DNA from: Phycisphaerales bacterium UBA2402
GTDB taxonomy: Bacteria; Planctomycetota; Phycisphaerae; Phycisphaerales; UBA1924
Direction of reading: 5' to 3'
Length of the DNA: 6,124 bases
Assembly (NCBI GenBank): GCA_002343715.1
Contig: DDSA01000024.1
Location: forward strand, 1-6,124
The notes beneath the pieces are model-generated. The model had not been told where the DNA came from. It saw only the letters and a program-made list of their open reading frames with translations, and made no database searches. A program made the position numbers and the translations under genes. Each line of letters begins with the position of its first letter. Position 1 is the first letter of the stretch. Below, in pieces: positions 1 to 6,005 of the stretch.

Positions 1-5
1 GCAAC

Positions 6-719
6 GTGCGACGAATCCTCGAGTGGTACGACCGCCGGATCGTGAACGTGAACGTGAACATCATCGCGGCGGGTCTGCTCGCGCTCATCCCCACAGCCAT
101 CGTCGCCCACCTCGCCGAGACCGTCTTCCTCGTTCGTCACTGGGCGGCCATCACGATCATCACCTTCATCACCGATGCCGTGTCGGACGTGGCCGTGTAC
201 TACCTCCTGCACTGGATCGCCAACCACATGCCCCGCGACACCCCCCGGCTGGTGCGCTCCGTGGCCTACAGGGGGATGAGTTTTGTCAAGGACGCGACCC
301 TGGTGCAGTTCGAGCGGGCCTGCCTCTCGCCCCTCTTGTACGTCATCGCCCTCGGTGGACAGTTCTTCTTGAAGCGGTGGGGCCTGGACCTGGTCTGGGC
401 CACCATCATCGGTTTCGCGTCCGCCATCCTCGTCACGCGCATCCTGCACACCATCTGGATGTACCGGGCGGAAGTCCGCGCCCGAGATGCGGAACTGGCC
501 CGCCTGCGCGTGGCCGGGAACGTGAACGACCCCTACAACCCCGCCTCGCCCGCCGTGTTCTCCCTGGTCGCTTCACCGGGGTGCTCGACGACCAACCCCG
601 GTTCGGCCCCCGCCTCATCAACGGATGCGCCGAGCAACTCCGGCGCGAGATCGGCCTCGTCTTCGAGTGCGGGCACGCTTTCATCTCCGGACGGTGGTGC
701 GGGAGCGCGGCCCGGCTGA
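6..719 (+). CDS. Multi-pass membrane protein of unknown function (5' end may be outside the window)
   Basis: I do not recognise this family. From the GTG at 6 the frame gives 237 residues, but it is also open to the window edge, so the true start may lie upstream; only five bases precede the GTG and no ribosome site can be judged. Four hydrophobic segments are visible, at about residues 16-38, 46-70, 106-123 and 129-151. The second carries two acidic residues (D57, D61) within a mostly apolar stretch. A charged juxtamembrane stretch rich in Arg and Glu follows (about 153-168). From about residue 177 the protein becomes a Ser/Ala/Pro/Gly tail with no predicted structure. That tail is encoded opposite the 3' end of rpoD. 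The hydrophobic core and strong third-position GC of the first 170 codons support a real gene. The tail is less certain, because a GC-rich antisense frame stays open easily. Confidence 0.72.
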   Translation: MRRILEWYDRRIVNVNVNIIAAGLLALIPTAIVAHLAETVFLVRHWAAITIITFITDAVSDVAVYYLLHWIANHMPRDTPRLVRSVAYRGMSFVKDATLVQFERACLSPLLYVIALGGQFFLKRWGLDLVWATIIGFASAILVTRILHTIWMYRAEVRARDAELARLRVAGNVNDPYNPASPAVFSLVASPGCSTTNPGSAPASSTDAPSNSGARSASSSSAGTLSSPDGGAGARPG

Positions 720-2650
720 AGTTTGCCGTGCTCGGGGCCGCGCTGGTCCTTGACCTTCGCGCCTTCCATGAAACTCTGGAGTTTGCGGGCACGCACGGGG
801 TGCTGGAGTTTGCGGATGGCCTTGGCCTCCACCTGGCGCACGCGTTCCCGGGTGACCTTGAAGATGCGGCCCACTTCCTCGAGGGTGTAGGTGTACCCAT
901 CGCCGATGCCGTACCGGAGTTTGATGATCTCCCGTTCGCGGTAGGTCAGCGTCTTGAGCACGTTCTCGATCCTGGCCTTGAGCATGTCCTGGGCGGTGGT
1001 GTCCGCGGGGGCGCTCACGGCCTGATCCTCGATGAAATCGCCGAAGTAACTGTCGTCTCCCTCGCCCACGGGCTTGTCGAGACTCACCGGCTGACGTGCC
1101 ACTCGCATCACCTTGCGCACCTCGGCCGTGGTCAGCCCCGTGCGCTCCGCCACTTCCTCGATGTTCGGCTCATAGCCTTTTTCCTGGAGCAGCGTCTTCT
1201 GCGCGCCGCGGATGCGGCTCATCGTATCCATCATGTGCACGGGGATGCGGATGGTGCGGGCGTTCTCGGCGATGGCCCGCGTGATGGCCTGCCTGATCCA
1301 CCACGTCGCGTACGTCGAGAACTTGTACCCACGCTTGTACTCGAACTTGTCCACCGCGCGCATGAGGCCCGTGTTGCCCTCCTGGATGACATCGAGGAAG
1401 GTCAGGCCCCGGTTGCGGTACTTCTTCGCGATCGACACCACCAGCCGAAGGTTGCCGCCCGACAAGTCCCGCTTGCTCTGCTCGTACTCCCAGAACACGG
1501 TGTTCAGGTCCCGCACCCGGGCCGCCAGTTCCGCCGGCTCCTGCAACACCAGGCCCCGCAGGCCGTCGAGTTCCTCTCGCATGACATCGAGGTCCTCGGG
1601 GGAATGGGTGCGGGGACGCCGCTCGCTCTTGAGCATGCGGCGCAAGCGGATAAACCGCCGCGGCACGTTCCCTGATTCCAACGCCTCGGGGTGAGAGGCG
1701 GCCCACAACTCGCTCTCCAACTCCGTCATCTTCTTGGCGATCGCCCGCAACTTCCGCATGAGCGGGATGATGCGCCCCGTGCGCAGGCTGCACTCTTCCG
1801 TCAGCGCCGCCATGCGGCGGCGGCGGGACGCGATCCGCTCACGGAGCGGCCGGGCCGATACTTCATCACCGGCCAGACGCAGACGCTCGGCCTCGTCCCA
1901 ATCGGCCCGGTTCAGACCCAGAAGTCGCTCGATGGTCGGCACGTTGGTCGGTATCCTCGCCAGGATGCGGTTCTTGGCCTGCTCATCGGCGTTGCTGGTT
2001 CGCATCGTGCGGTCGAAGGGCAGTTCGCCCTTGGCCACGCCGCGCAGCAGGTCCGCGCACTGGGCCACCACGTAATCGCACTCGAGACACCGGCGACGGA
2101 AAATCATCCTCGTGGTGTCGATCTTCTTCGCCAGCCGCACCTCTTCTTCACGCGGCAGGAGCGGGATCGAGCCCATCTGGGCGAGGTACATGCGGATCGG
2201 ATCGTCAAGCCCCTTGCCCGCCGCCTCCTCGGCAACCACCTCGGCCAGGTCTTTTTCCAACTGCTCGGCCTCGGGGTCTTTCTCCGTCGCCGCGACCCCG
2301 GCCGCATCCGGCTCGCTGAGCCGCTGCATCAGGCGCGCCGACTGCCCCTGCCGCTGCCCGCCCGTCACGCTCATCGCGCGGAACACGTTGGGGAGCAGGG
2401 CCGAGCCTTTCGCCAGGACCGATGGGGCCTCGCCCCGCTCCTTCGCCAGTTCGTGCATCCTCGCCTTGTACTCGATCTCGTCGACGAGGTCGATGCCCAG
2501 ACGATCGATCGCGACGAGGAGCTCGTCCAGGCGAGCCTGGTCGACCATCTCGTCCGGGAGGGTGTTGTTCAACTCCTCGTAACTCAACCAGCCGCGCCGT
2601 CGCGCCACGTTGAGCAGTTCAATCACCGCGGGGTGCAGATCGCCGACCAC
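533..2650 (-). CDS. rpoD: RNA polymerase primary sigma factor (sigma-70, RpoD)
   Basis: This is the housekeeping sigma factor, which directs core RNA polymerase to -10/-35 promoters. With the GTG at 2650 the protein has 705 residues. Region 1.1 is at about 8-58, region 1.2 at 148-180 ([12 protein letters not shown]), and a long non-conserved region at about 183-390. Region 2 is at 395-465 ([17 protein letters not shown], then [16 protein letters not shown]) and region 3 at 466-545. Region 4 is at 560-628, with the -35-binding helix-turn-helix ([20 protein letters not shown]). The GTG is chosen because GAGGAG lies 6 nt before it and region 1.1 begins directly after it. An in-frame ATG at 2716 would add 22 Arg/Gly-rich residues and has no good ribosome site. 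Region 4 normally ends the protein, but here about 77 residues follow; residues 656-705 hold 14 acidic residues and one Arg. Three cysteines (188, 191, 198) sit in the non-conserved region. The gene lies downstream of dnaG and is probably co-transcribed with it. Confidence 0.97.
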   Translation of the reverse strand: MVGDLHPAVIELLNVARRRGWLSYEELNNTLPDEMVDQARLDELLVAIDRLGIDLVDEIEYKARMHELAKERGEAPSVLAKGSALLPNVFRAMSVTGGQRQGQSARLMQRLSEPDAAGVAATEKDPEAEQLEKDLAEVVAEEAAGKGLDDPIRMYLAQMGSIPLLPREEEVRLAKKIDTTRMIFRRRCLECDYVVAQCADLLRGVAKGELPFDRTMRTSNADEQAKNRILARIPTNVPTIERLLGLNRADWDEAERLRLAGDEVSARPLRERIASRRRRMAALTEECSLRTGRIIPLMRKLRAIAKKMTELESELWAASHPEALESGNVPRRFIRLRRMLKSERRPRTHSPEDLDVMREELDGLRGLVLQEPAELAARVRDLNTVFWEYEQSKRDLSGGNLRLVVSIAKKYRNRGLTFLDVIQEGNTGLMRAVDKFEYKRGYKFSTYATWWIRQAITRAIAENARTIRIPVHMMDTMSRIRGAQKTLLQEKGYEPNIEEVAERTGLTTAEVRKVMRVARQPVSLDKPVGEGDDSYFGDFIEDQAVSAPADTTAQDMLKARIENVLKTLTYREREIIKLRYGIGDGYTYTLEEVGRIFKVTRERVRQVEAKAIRKLQHPVRARKLQSFMEGAKVKDQRGPEHGKLQPGRAPAPPSGDESVPALEDEADLAPELLGASVDEAGAEPGLVVEHPGEATRENTAGEAGL

Positions 2651-2895
2651 ATTCGACTCCTCGCCTCTTGTCCTTGCGATTCCACCGACGCCCCTCCGGA
2701 ACGCCGCCAACCTCATTCACCCGCACCACGGCGCGCCCGGCGCGACCCGATCGACCCCACGATCGAACGATTGTCGCTCAGAAACGAACCGCGTTGCACC
2801 ATCGACCCACCCTACCCATCCGTTCGGGGCTGTGAACACCCCGCCCCCCAGATCCGTGATCTCTTCGCTCTTCCATTATTCGATGGCCGCGGCCA
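2651..2895 (-). other. dnaG-rpoD intergenic spacer
   Basis: This spacer of 245 nt (179 nt if rpoD starts at 2716) separates dnaG from rpoD on the same strand. It contains no coding frame I would support. It is rich in GATCG-type short repeats (around 2747-2770), and a weak dyad CGGGG...CCCCG lies near 2824-2842. I found no convincing intrinsic terminator, and only a poor promoter match (TGCAAC-N17-GACAAT, 2 and 4 of 6 consensus bases). Its length leaves room for an internal rpoD promoter, as known for the E. coli macromolecular-synthesis operon, but none can be named. Confidence 0.5.
2657..2662 (-). promoter_or_regulatory. Ribosome binding site deciding the rpoD start
   Basis: On the minus strand GAGGAG stands 6 nt before the GTG at 2650, close to an ideal Shine-Dalgarno match and spacing. 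The competing upstream ATG at 2716 has only a weak GGTGA-like sequence abutting it. This site is the main reason for preferring the 705-residue form of RpoD. Confidence 0.75.
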
Positions 2896-2897
2896 TC
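2882..2897. repeat. Perfect 16-bp palindrome at the dnaG stop codon
   Basis: GATGGCCGCGGCCATC reads the same on both strands and overlaps the dnaG stop codon (2896-2898). As RNA it can form a 6-bp stem with a CGCG loop. No U-tract follows on either strand, so it is not a standard intrinsic terminator. It may act in mRNA 3'-end stability or processing between dnaG and rpoD, or be a protein-binding site; both are inference. Confidence 0.6.
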
Positions 2898-4737
2898 AAG
2901 ACTGCCTGCGCGGCAGAATTCTGCGATCCGCAGGCAACCCCGAGTGTTTCTCCCTGAGCCGCTGTAAACGCTCCGCAACGCTCACCTTCGCCTCGATCAC
3001 GGGCGATTCACGCTCTTTGTCCAATAACGCGCGATTGACGCATTCGCGAAAAAGCAGGCGAAGCCGTTGTTCGTTCGACTCGGTCTCTCGGTCGATGCGC
3101 GCAGTCAGGCCGACCGCCGCGGCCTGTGCCGCCGGATCATCGACTCGCGCCAGCACCGCCCCCAGCGCCGGACGCTCGCCATCCTCGCCCAGTTCGAGCG
3201 CAGACTGCGCTACCGGGCGCAGCGCCGCGATTCGCATCGCGCCCGGGGCGATCAAGTCTTTTTCCCGCTCGCCGAAGCACCCCCACAGCGCGCCGTCGCA
3301 GAGCAGGCACCCGAGCAGATACTCCTCCACACCCAGCATGCCCGAGTTCAGGTTCGGCGCGTCCTGTGTCTGCATCGGAGACTCTCGCTCGGCACTACGT
3401 TCCGCGCGGCCCGCGGGCAGCACCCGCAGGATCGTCGCTTCGTCCAACCCGCCCAGTTCGGCCAGCCGCCGCACGATCAGCCGCTGGCGCACCGGCTCGA
3501 CGCGCCGCAGGCCCATCTCCGCCAATGCCTCGACCTCCGCGAGAATGGCCTTGCTCACAGCGGCGACGCCGGCGCCCGCCAGCCCGGCCCGCACCCGAGC
3601 GAACCGATACTCCAGCAGGTCCATCGACCGGCTCAGCACTCGCCGGAAGACCTCGATCCCACCATCGCGCTTGAGCAACTCGTCGGGATCCTTCGCGTCG
3701 GTGTGCGCCCCCAGCGTGGCGATGCGCACGTCAAGCGGCTCGGCGAAGAAGACCGGCACAGCGCGATCCGCCGCGCGACGGCCCGCATCATCCCCGTCGA
3801 AGAGCAGGATCACCGTGTCGCACAGGGGTCGGAGCATCGCCGCGTGCTCCGCTGTCAGCGCGGTCCCGAGCGTCGCCACCGCGTGGCGGAACCCCGCCTG
3901 GTGGCACGCGATGGTGTCCATGTACCCCTCGGTGATGAGGGCCGTCTTGTCCGCCTGGATCGCCCTCGCCGCGGCGTGCAGCCCGTACAGCGTCGCCGAC
4001 TTGTTGAAGAGGCGCGTCTCGGGGGTGTTCAGGTATTTGGGTTCGTCCTGCTCTTTCAGGCGGCGACCGCCGAAGGCCACGATGCGCCCCGCCTTGTCGT
4101 GGATCGGGAAGACCAGGCGGTTGCGGAGCATGTCGAAGGCCCCATCGCCGTTGTCACGGGGCTTGGCCAGCCCCGCTCCGACCAGCGCCTCGCGCGGGAT
4201 GCCCCGGCGTGCCGCCGTCAGCACCAGACCGTCCCACTTGTCCGGGGCGGCACCAACCCGGAACGCCGCGGCGATCTCGGGGCTAATGCCGCGCGCGGCC
4301 ACCACCGCCCGAGCCGGGGCGCCGTGCTCGGGGTGGGCCAGGATCTGCTCGTAGAACTTCGCCGCGGACTCGCACGCGTCGAGCAGGTCCTTGCGGCCGA
4401 GTTCGGTCGCTTCGCCATCCACCCGCTCACGCCGGGGCGTGAGGGTGATCCCCGCTCGTTCGGCCAGGTACTCCAGCGCTTCGCGGAACTCCATCTTGTG
4501 GAACTTCATCGCGAAGGTGAAGACATCGCCGCCCGCCCCGCAGACAAAGCAGTAATAAATCTGCTTCGAAGGCACGATCCGCATCGACGGGTTGTGATCA
4601 TTGTGGAAGGGGCAGAGGCAGACGTACTCGCGGCCCTTGGGCTTCACCGCCAGGTGCTCGCCCATCACGCGCACGATGTCGCTGGCATCGCGCACGCGCT
4701 CCTTGTCGCCGGGTTCGCTCCGCCCATGATCCGCCAT
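2896..4737 (-). CDS. dnaG: DNA primase (DnaG)
   Basis: DnaG synthesises RNA primers for the lagging strand and at the origin, working with the DnaB helicase at the fork. The ATG at 4737 gives 613 residues (E. coli DnaG has 581). The N-terminal CHC2 zinc ribbon has ligands C42, H45, C63 and C66 (CPFH ... CFVCG). The catalytic core follows, with the basic motif LRNRLVFPIHDKAGR (204-218) and FGGR. The TOPRIM fold carries the catalytic glutamate in ITEGYMD (E270) and the metal-binding DGDDAGR (D314, D316). The C-terminal part (about 465-613), opening with GVEEYLLGCLL, fits the helicase-binding domain. GAGAGGTG lies 10 nt before the ATG. A longer frame to a GTG at 4821 adds 28 residues but runs through the likely promoter, so it is rejected. 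The gene precedes rpoD, as in the macromolecular-synthesis operon, but no rpsU is present. All key catalytic residues are intact. Confidence 0.97.
   Translation of the reverse strand: MADHGRSEPGDKERVRDASDIVRVMGEHLAVKPKGREYVCLCPFHNDHNPSMRIVPSKQIYYCFVCGAGGDVFTFAMKFHKMEFREALEYLAERAGITLTPRRERVDGEATELGRKDLLDACESAAKFYEQILAHPEHGAPARAVVAARGISPEIAAAFRVGAAPDKWDGLVLTAARRGIPREALVGAGLAKPRDNGDGAFDMLRNRLVFPIHDKAGRIVAFGGRRLKEQDEPKYLNTPETRLFNKSATLYGLHAAARAIQADKTALITEGYMDTIACHQAGFRHAVATLGTALTAEHAAMLRPLCDTVILLFDGDDAGRRAADRAVPVFFAEPLDVRIATLGAHTDAKDPDELLKRDGGIEVFRRVLSRSMDLLEYRFARVRAGLAGAGVAAVSKAILAEVEALAEMGLRRVEPVRQRLIVRRLAELGGLDEATILRVLPAGRAERSAERESPMQTQDAPNLNSGMLGVEEYLLGCLLCDGALWGCFGEREKDLIAPGAMRIAALRPVAQSALELGEDGERPALGAVLARVDDPAAQAAAVGLTARIDRETESNEQRLRLLFRECVNRALLDKERESPVIEAKVSVAERLQRLREKHSGLPADRRILPRRQS
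2904..2935 (-). repeat. Nested inverted repeat inside the dnaG 3' end
   Basis: The outer arms GCCTGCG (2904-2910) and CGCAGGC (2929-2935) enclose the perfect 12-bp palindrome GCAGAATTCTGC (2913-2924). All of it lies in the last codons of dnaG, only a few bases from the palindrome at 2882-2897. The three dyads together make a structured mRNA segment at the dnaG-rpoD boundary. The role is unknown. Confidence 0.5.
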
Positions 4738-4747
4738 GCGCTCGCCA

Positions 4748-4755
4748 CACCTCTC
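4748..4755 (-). promoter_or_regulatory. Ribosome binding site for dnaG
   Basis: On the minus strand GAGAGGTG lies 10 nt upstream of the ATG at 4737. It shares GAGGTG with the anti-Shine-Dalgarno consensus, though the spacing is slightly long. No comparable site precedes the alternative GTG at 4821. Confidence 0.6.
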
Positions 4756-4784
4756 TTCGTTGATCGTTTCGTTCGGCCGCGCCG

Positions 4785-4802
4785 TTGCGGCACTCCCCGC
4801 AA
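4785..4802. repeat. Dyad across the predicted dnaG transcription start
   Basis: TTGCGG (4785-4790) and CCGCAA (4797-4802) form a 6-bp inverted repeat around a 6-nt centre, spanning the predicted +1 near 4799. Its position suits either an operator or a 5'-terminal mRNA hairpin. No regulator is identifiable. Confidence 0.35.
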
Positions 4803-4805
4803 GGA

Positions 4806-4834
4806 ACTGTACCACACGCACGCGTCGATGCCAA
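4806..4834 (-). promoter_or_regulatory. Probable sigma-70 promoter of dnaG-rpoD
   Basis: On the minus strand the -35 box TTGGCA (4829-4834, 5 of 6 consensus) is separated by exactly 17 bp from TACAGT (4806-4811, 4 of 6). A TGG directly before it forms an extended -10. Transcription would start near 4799, giving a 5' UTR of about 62 nt before the dnaG ATG. If correct, RpoD, the product of the downstream gene, would transcribe its own operon from here. Confidence 0.65.
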
Positions 4835-4941
4835 CGCGCCGCGGTCGCGAACCGTGATCAGCACGCTCACCCCGGCCGTACGGGCGGTGCAATCAGTCCC
4901 GAGTGCTCGTCATAGAGCGTTCCCGATGACCGAGAACTACT

Positions 4942-4947
4942 TATAAA
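4942..4947 (+). promoter_or_regulatory. Possible -10 element upstream of the small membrane protein
   Basis: TATAAA sits in an AT-rich island within otherwise GC-rich DNA, but no good -35 is found at 16-18 bp (TTCCCG at best). A transcript from here would start near 4954 and carry a 5' UTR of about 115 nt. A competing candidate is TATATT at 5041-5046, also without a clear -35. I cannot decide between them. Confidence 0.3.
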
Positions 4948-4957
4948 TCGCCTCCGC

Positions 4958-5040
4958 ACGCGGGGCGGATGCACCGCCATCGGATGAAAGCCGCGTCCCC
5001 GAATCCCCAAAGAAATCCAACCCTACGGAGTTCGGGGTTC
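4958..5040 (+). other. Potentially structured 5' UTR with two alternative pairings
   Basis: A helix ACGCGG (4958-4963) / CCGCGT (4991-4996) encloses a hairpin GGCGG-ATGCA-CCGCC (4964-4978) stacked directly on it. Immediately after, CCCCGAA (4997-5003) can pair perfectly with TTCGGGG (5031-5037). A competing pairing joins GAA plus CCCC (5001-5008, one bulged T) to GGGGTTC (5034-5040). The two options share bases and exclude each other. The segment lies 30 nt before the ATG at 5070. It matches no riboswitch class I know. It is RNA only if the upstream promoter near 4942 is used. Confidence 0.3.
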
Positions 5041-5069
5041 TATATTCCGTATACACCCGGAGAATCGGC

Positions 5070-5405
5070 ATGAATAACACCATACCTCTGACCCTGGCGG
5101 GTATCGATGATGAGGGCCTGATCCTTGTTCTGGGGATCGGGTTTCTGGGCGTCATCATCTTCATCGTTCACAGCATCAGAAAAATCTGCGAAGTTCGGGC
5201 CAAGGAGCAAACAAAGCGCGACTTCGCGGCGTATGTTGCGGAAGGAAGCATCACCGCGGCGGACGCGAACCAGATGCTCATGTCCGGCTCCGATGCCGCG
5301 GAACAAATTTCCAGCGGGGTCGCGTGGGGCACCGTCAAGCCCGAGAAAGCCGAACAACTGCTGCGGGCGTTGCGAAATGACCCGGCATCGGCGGGTAAGC
5401 ACTAA
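5070..5405 (+). CDS. Small single-pass membrane protein, unknown function
   Basis: The gene encodes 111 residues and belongs to no family I can name. The ATG is preceded by GGAG (5059-5062) 7 nt upstream, a convincing ribosome site. Residues 1-15 are short and slightly acidic. Residues 16-37 form one strongly hydrophobic helix. A basic stretch then follows (R37, K38, R43, K45, K49, R50), which predicts the N-terminus outside and the C-terminus in the cytoplasm. The soluble part, about 45-110, looks helical and reads like two short helix-turn units (RDFAAYVAEGSITAADANQM, then VKPEKAEQLLRALRND). The gene stands alone, divergent from dnaG and upstream of the rRNA promoter. The opposite strand is also open over much of this span, but that frame has neither a ribosome site nor a plausible composition. 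Confidence 0.8.
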   Translation: MNNTIPLTLAGIDDEGLILVLGIGFLGVIIFIVHSIRKICEVRAKEQTKRDFAAYVAEGSITAADANQMLMSGSDAAEQISSGVAWGTVKPEKAEQLLRALRNDPASAGKH

Positions 5406-5550
5406 TGTTCATTGCTGATCCTGATCGTCAACAGGCAGTCGCGGATGGCGTTAGGATTTTGCACGCCTTAGACGTTCGTGGATAACCTGCGGATTGTTCT
5501 GCTCCGGCCAACCCTTGCTGAAAAAAAGCAAGGAAAGAGGGCATAGGGGC
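5406..5550. other. Gene-free spacer before the rRNA promoter
   Basis: No coding frame is supported here. A weak 5-bp dyad (GGCGT 5447-5451 / ACGCC 5463-5467) follows the small gene but lacks a U-tract, so no terminator is called. TTGCAC-N16-GATAAC (5459-5486) is a weak promoter-like match, 3 and 4 of 6 consensus bases, and could at most be an auxiliary rRNA promoter. Confidence 0.4.
5513..5533. repeat. A-loop hairpin overlapping the rRNA upstream element
   Basis: CCTTGCT (5513-5519) and AGCAAGG (5527-5533) form a perfect 7-bp stem around a GAAAAAA loop. There is no U-tract after it on either strand, so it is at best an atypical terminator for the small gene upstream. The A-run also forms part of the A-rich block preceding the rRNA promoter. 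Confidence 0.5.
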
Positions 5551-5580
5551 TTGACCCTCGATGGGCATGCCCCTTAGTAT
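5521..5580 (+). promoter_or_regulatory. rRNA operon promoter with A-rich UP-like element
   Basis: The -35 TTGACC (5551-5556, 5 of 6 consensus) and -10 TAGTAT (5575-5580, 4 of 6) are 18 bp apart, or 17 bp if TTAGTA is used. The A-rich block at 5521-5537 lies about 50-66 bp before the expected start near 5587, roughly where UP elements bind the RNA polymerase alpha subunits. The spacer contains the perfect palindrome GGGCATGCCC (5563-5572), ending two bases before the -10. Direction, strength and position suit transcription of the 16S gene about 510 bp downstream. Confidence 0.65.
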
Positions 5581-5626
5581 CTCTTCCCACCGATTTTTCG
5601 GCGAGGCTCATTCAGACGCGGCGAGA

Positions 5627-5640
5627 CCGGAGCAATCCGG
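5627..5640 (+). other. boxB-like GNRA hairpin before boxA
   Basis: CCGGA-GCAA-TCCGG is a perfect 5-bp stem with a GCAA tetraloop, 38 nt before boxA. In E. coli rRNA leaders a boxB hairpin precedes boxA, and GNRA-type folds are typical of such elements. The identification rests on order and shape only. Confidence 0.4.
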
Positions 5641-5678
5641 CTGAAGACGCGATGGTGGTCGTGCCGGGATGGGTGGTC

Positions 5679-5691
5679 AACTCTTTGACAA
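5679..5691 (+). promoter_or_regulatory. boxA rRNA antitermination site
   Basis: AACTCTTTGACAA matches the E. coli rRNA boxA TGCTCTTTAACAA at 10 of 13 positions, including the CTCTTT and ACAA blocks. boxA RNA binds the NusB-S10 complex, which with other Nus factors protects the untranslated rRNA transcript from Rho. The site lies about 92 nt after the predicted start and 405 nt before 16S. Weakly complementary flanks CAACT (5678-5682) and AGTTG (5698-5702) surround it. The embedded TTGACA resembles a -35 box but has no -10 partner. Confidence 0.75.
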
Positions 5692-5722
5692 GTGAACAGT
5701 TGGGATGCCGCACGAGAGTGTG

Positions 5723-5774
5723 GTGTCGTCGCGTGGCCTGCACGGCCATCTCCTCGACCGGAGTGCGACGGCAC
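5723..5774 (+). other. Three-way junction in the rRNA leader
   Basis: A 10-bp helix (5723-5732 with 5765-5774, nine Watson-Crick pairs and one G-U) closes two adjacent hairpins. The first is 5733-5738 with 5744-5749 (GTGGCC/GGCCAT, one G-U at the base, loop TGCAC). The second is 5750-5753 with 5760-5763 (CTCC/GGAG). Only one nucleotide (5764) is left unpaired at the junction. It begins 31 nt after boxA. Its function is unknown. Confidence 0.55.
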
Positions 5775-5878
5775 GATCCAAAGAATCTGTCCAAAGGCCC
5801 GTACAAGCCAGAGCGAGCCGCAAGGCAAGCGTGGAACAGATGGTCGGCCCCGTTCCTTCACAGGCGGGGCGGAATACT

Positions 5879-5927
5879 CTCGTGCAAACGGCGCATCGGA
5901 TGTCAAACTCCGGTGCGTCGCTACGAG
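5879..5927 (+). other. Long two-part hairpin in the rRNA leader
   Basis: CTCGT (5879-5883) pairs with ACGAG (5923-5927). Past an internal loop (5 and 2 nt), an uninterrupted 11-bp stem joins 5889-5899 and 5910-5920, with two G-U pairs and a 10-nt loop. Confidence 0.55.
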
Positions 5928-5942
5928 TAAAGCCAAATAAAT

Positions 5943-5966
5943 CCCATCGGCCTGCCGGTCGATGGG
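5943..5966 (+). other. Leader hairpin 1 of three consecutive long stems
   Basis: CCCATCGGCC (5943-5952) and GGTCGATGGG (5957-5966) form an uninterrupted 10-bp stem with one G-U pair and a TGCC tetraloop. No U-tract follows, so it is not an intrinsic terminator. The next stem starts at the very next base. Confidence 0.65.
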
Positions 5967-5998
5967 CGTCGGATGCCTCACCCCTGAGGTGTCCGGCG
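5967..5998 (+). other. Leader hairpin 2 of three consecutive long stems
   Basis: Bases 5967-5980 pair with 5985-5998 in an uninterrupted 14-bp stem with three G-U pairs and a CCCC loop. It abuts hairpin 1 with no spacer, so the two helices could stack coaxially. Confidence 0.65.
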
Positions 5999-6005
5999 GA
6001 GACCG

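Noticed and set aside
23..1675. Long plus-strand open frame (550 codons)
   Set aside because: It lies opposite rpoD and in another frame of the membrane gene; the translation is Arg/His/Pro-rich with no domain, as expected for a GC-rich shadow frame.
2651..2716. 22-residue N-terminal extension of RpoD from ATG 2716
   Set aside because: The GTG at 2650 has a far better ribosome site and region 1.1 starts right after it. The extension remains possible, since no promoter contradicts it.
2763..2800. Internal rpoD promoter (TGCAAC-N17-GACAAT, minus strand)
   Set aside because: The -35 matches consensus at only 2 of 6 bases; the correct spacing alone is not enough.
1691..4354. Very long plus-strand open frame (887 codons)
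   Set aside because: It is antisense to both rpoD and dnaG, whose conserved motifs are unmistakable; its product is Arg/Ser-rich without any family feature.
4738..4821. 28-residue N-terminal extension of DnaG from GTG 4821
   Set aside because: No ribosome site, non-conserved-looking residues, and it overlaps the likely promoter.
3067..4857. Plus-strand open frame of 596 codons
   Set aside because: It is a shadow of dnaG on the opposite strand.
5513..5533. Intrinsic terminator after the small membrane protein gene
   Set aside because: A good stem but no U-tract on either strand; kept only as a hairpin.
5685..5713. TTGACA as a second rRNA promoter
   Set aside because: No acceptable -10 follows at 16-18 bp, and the hexamer is part of a boxA match.
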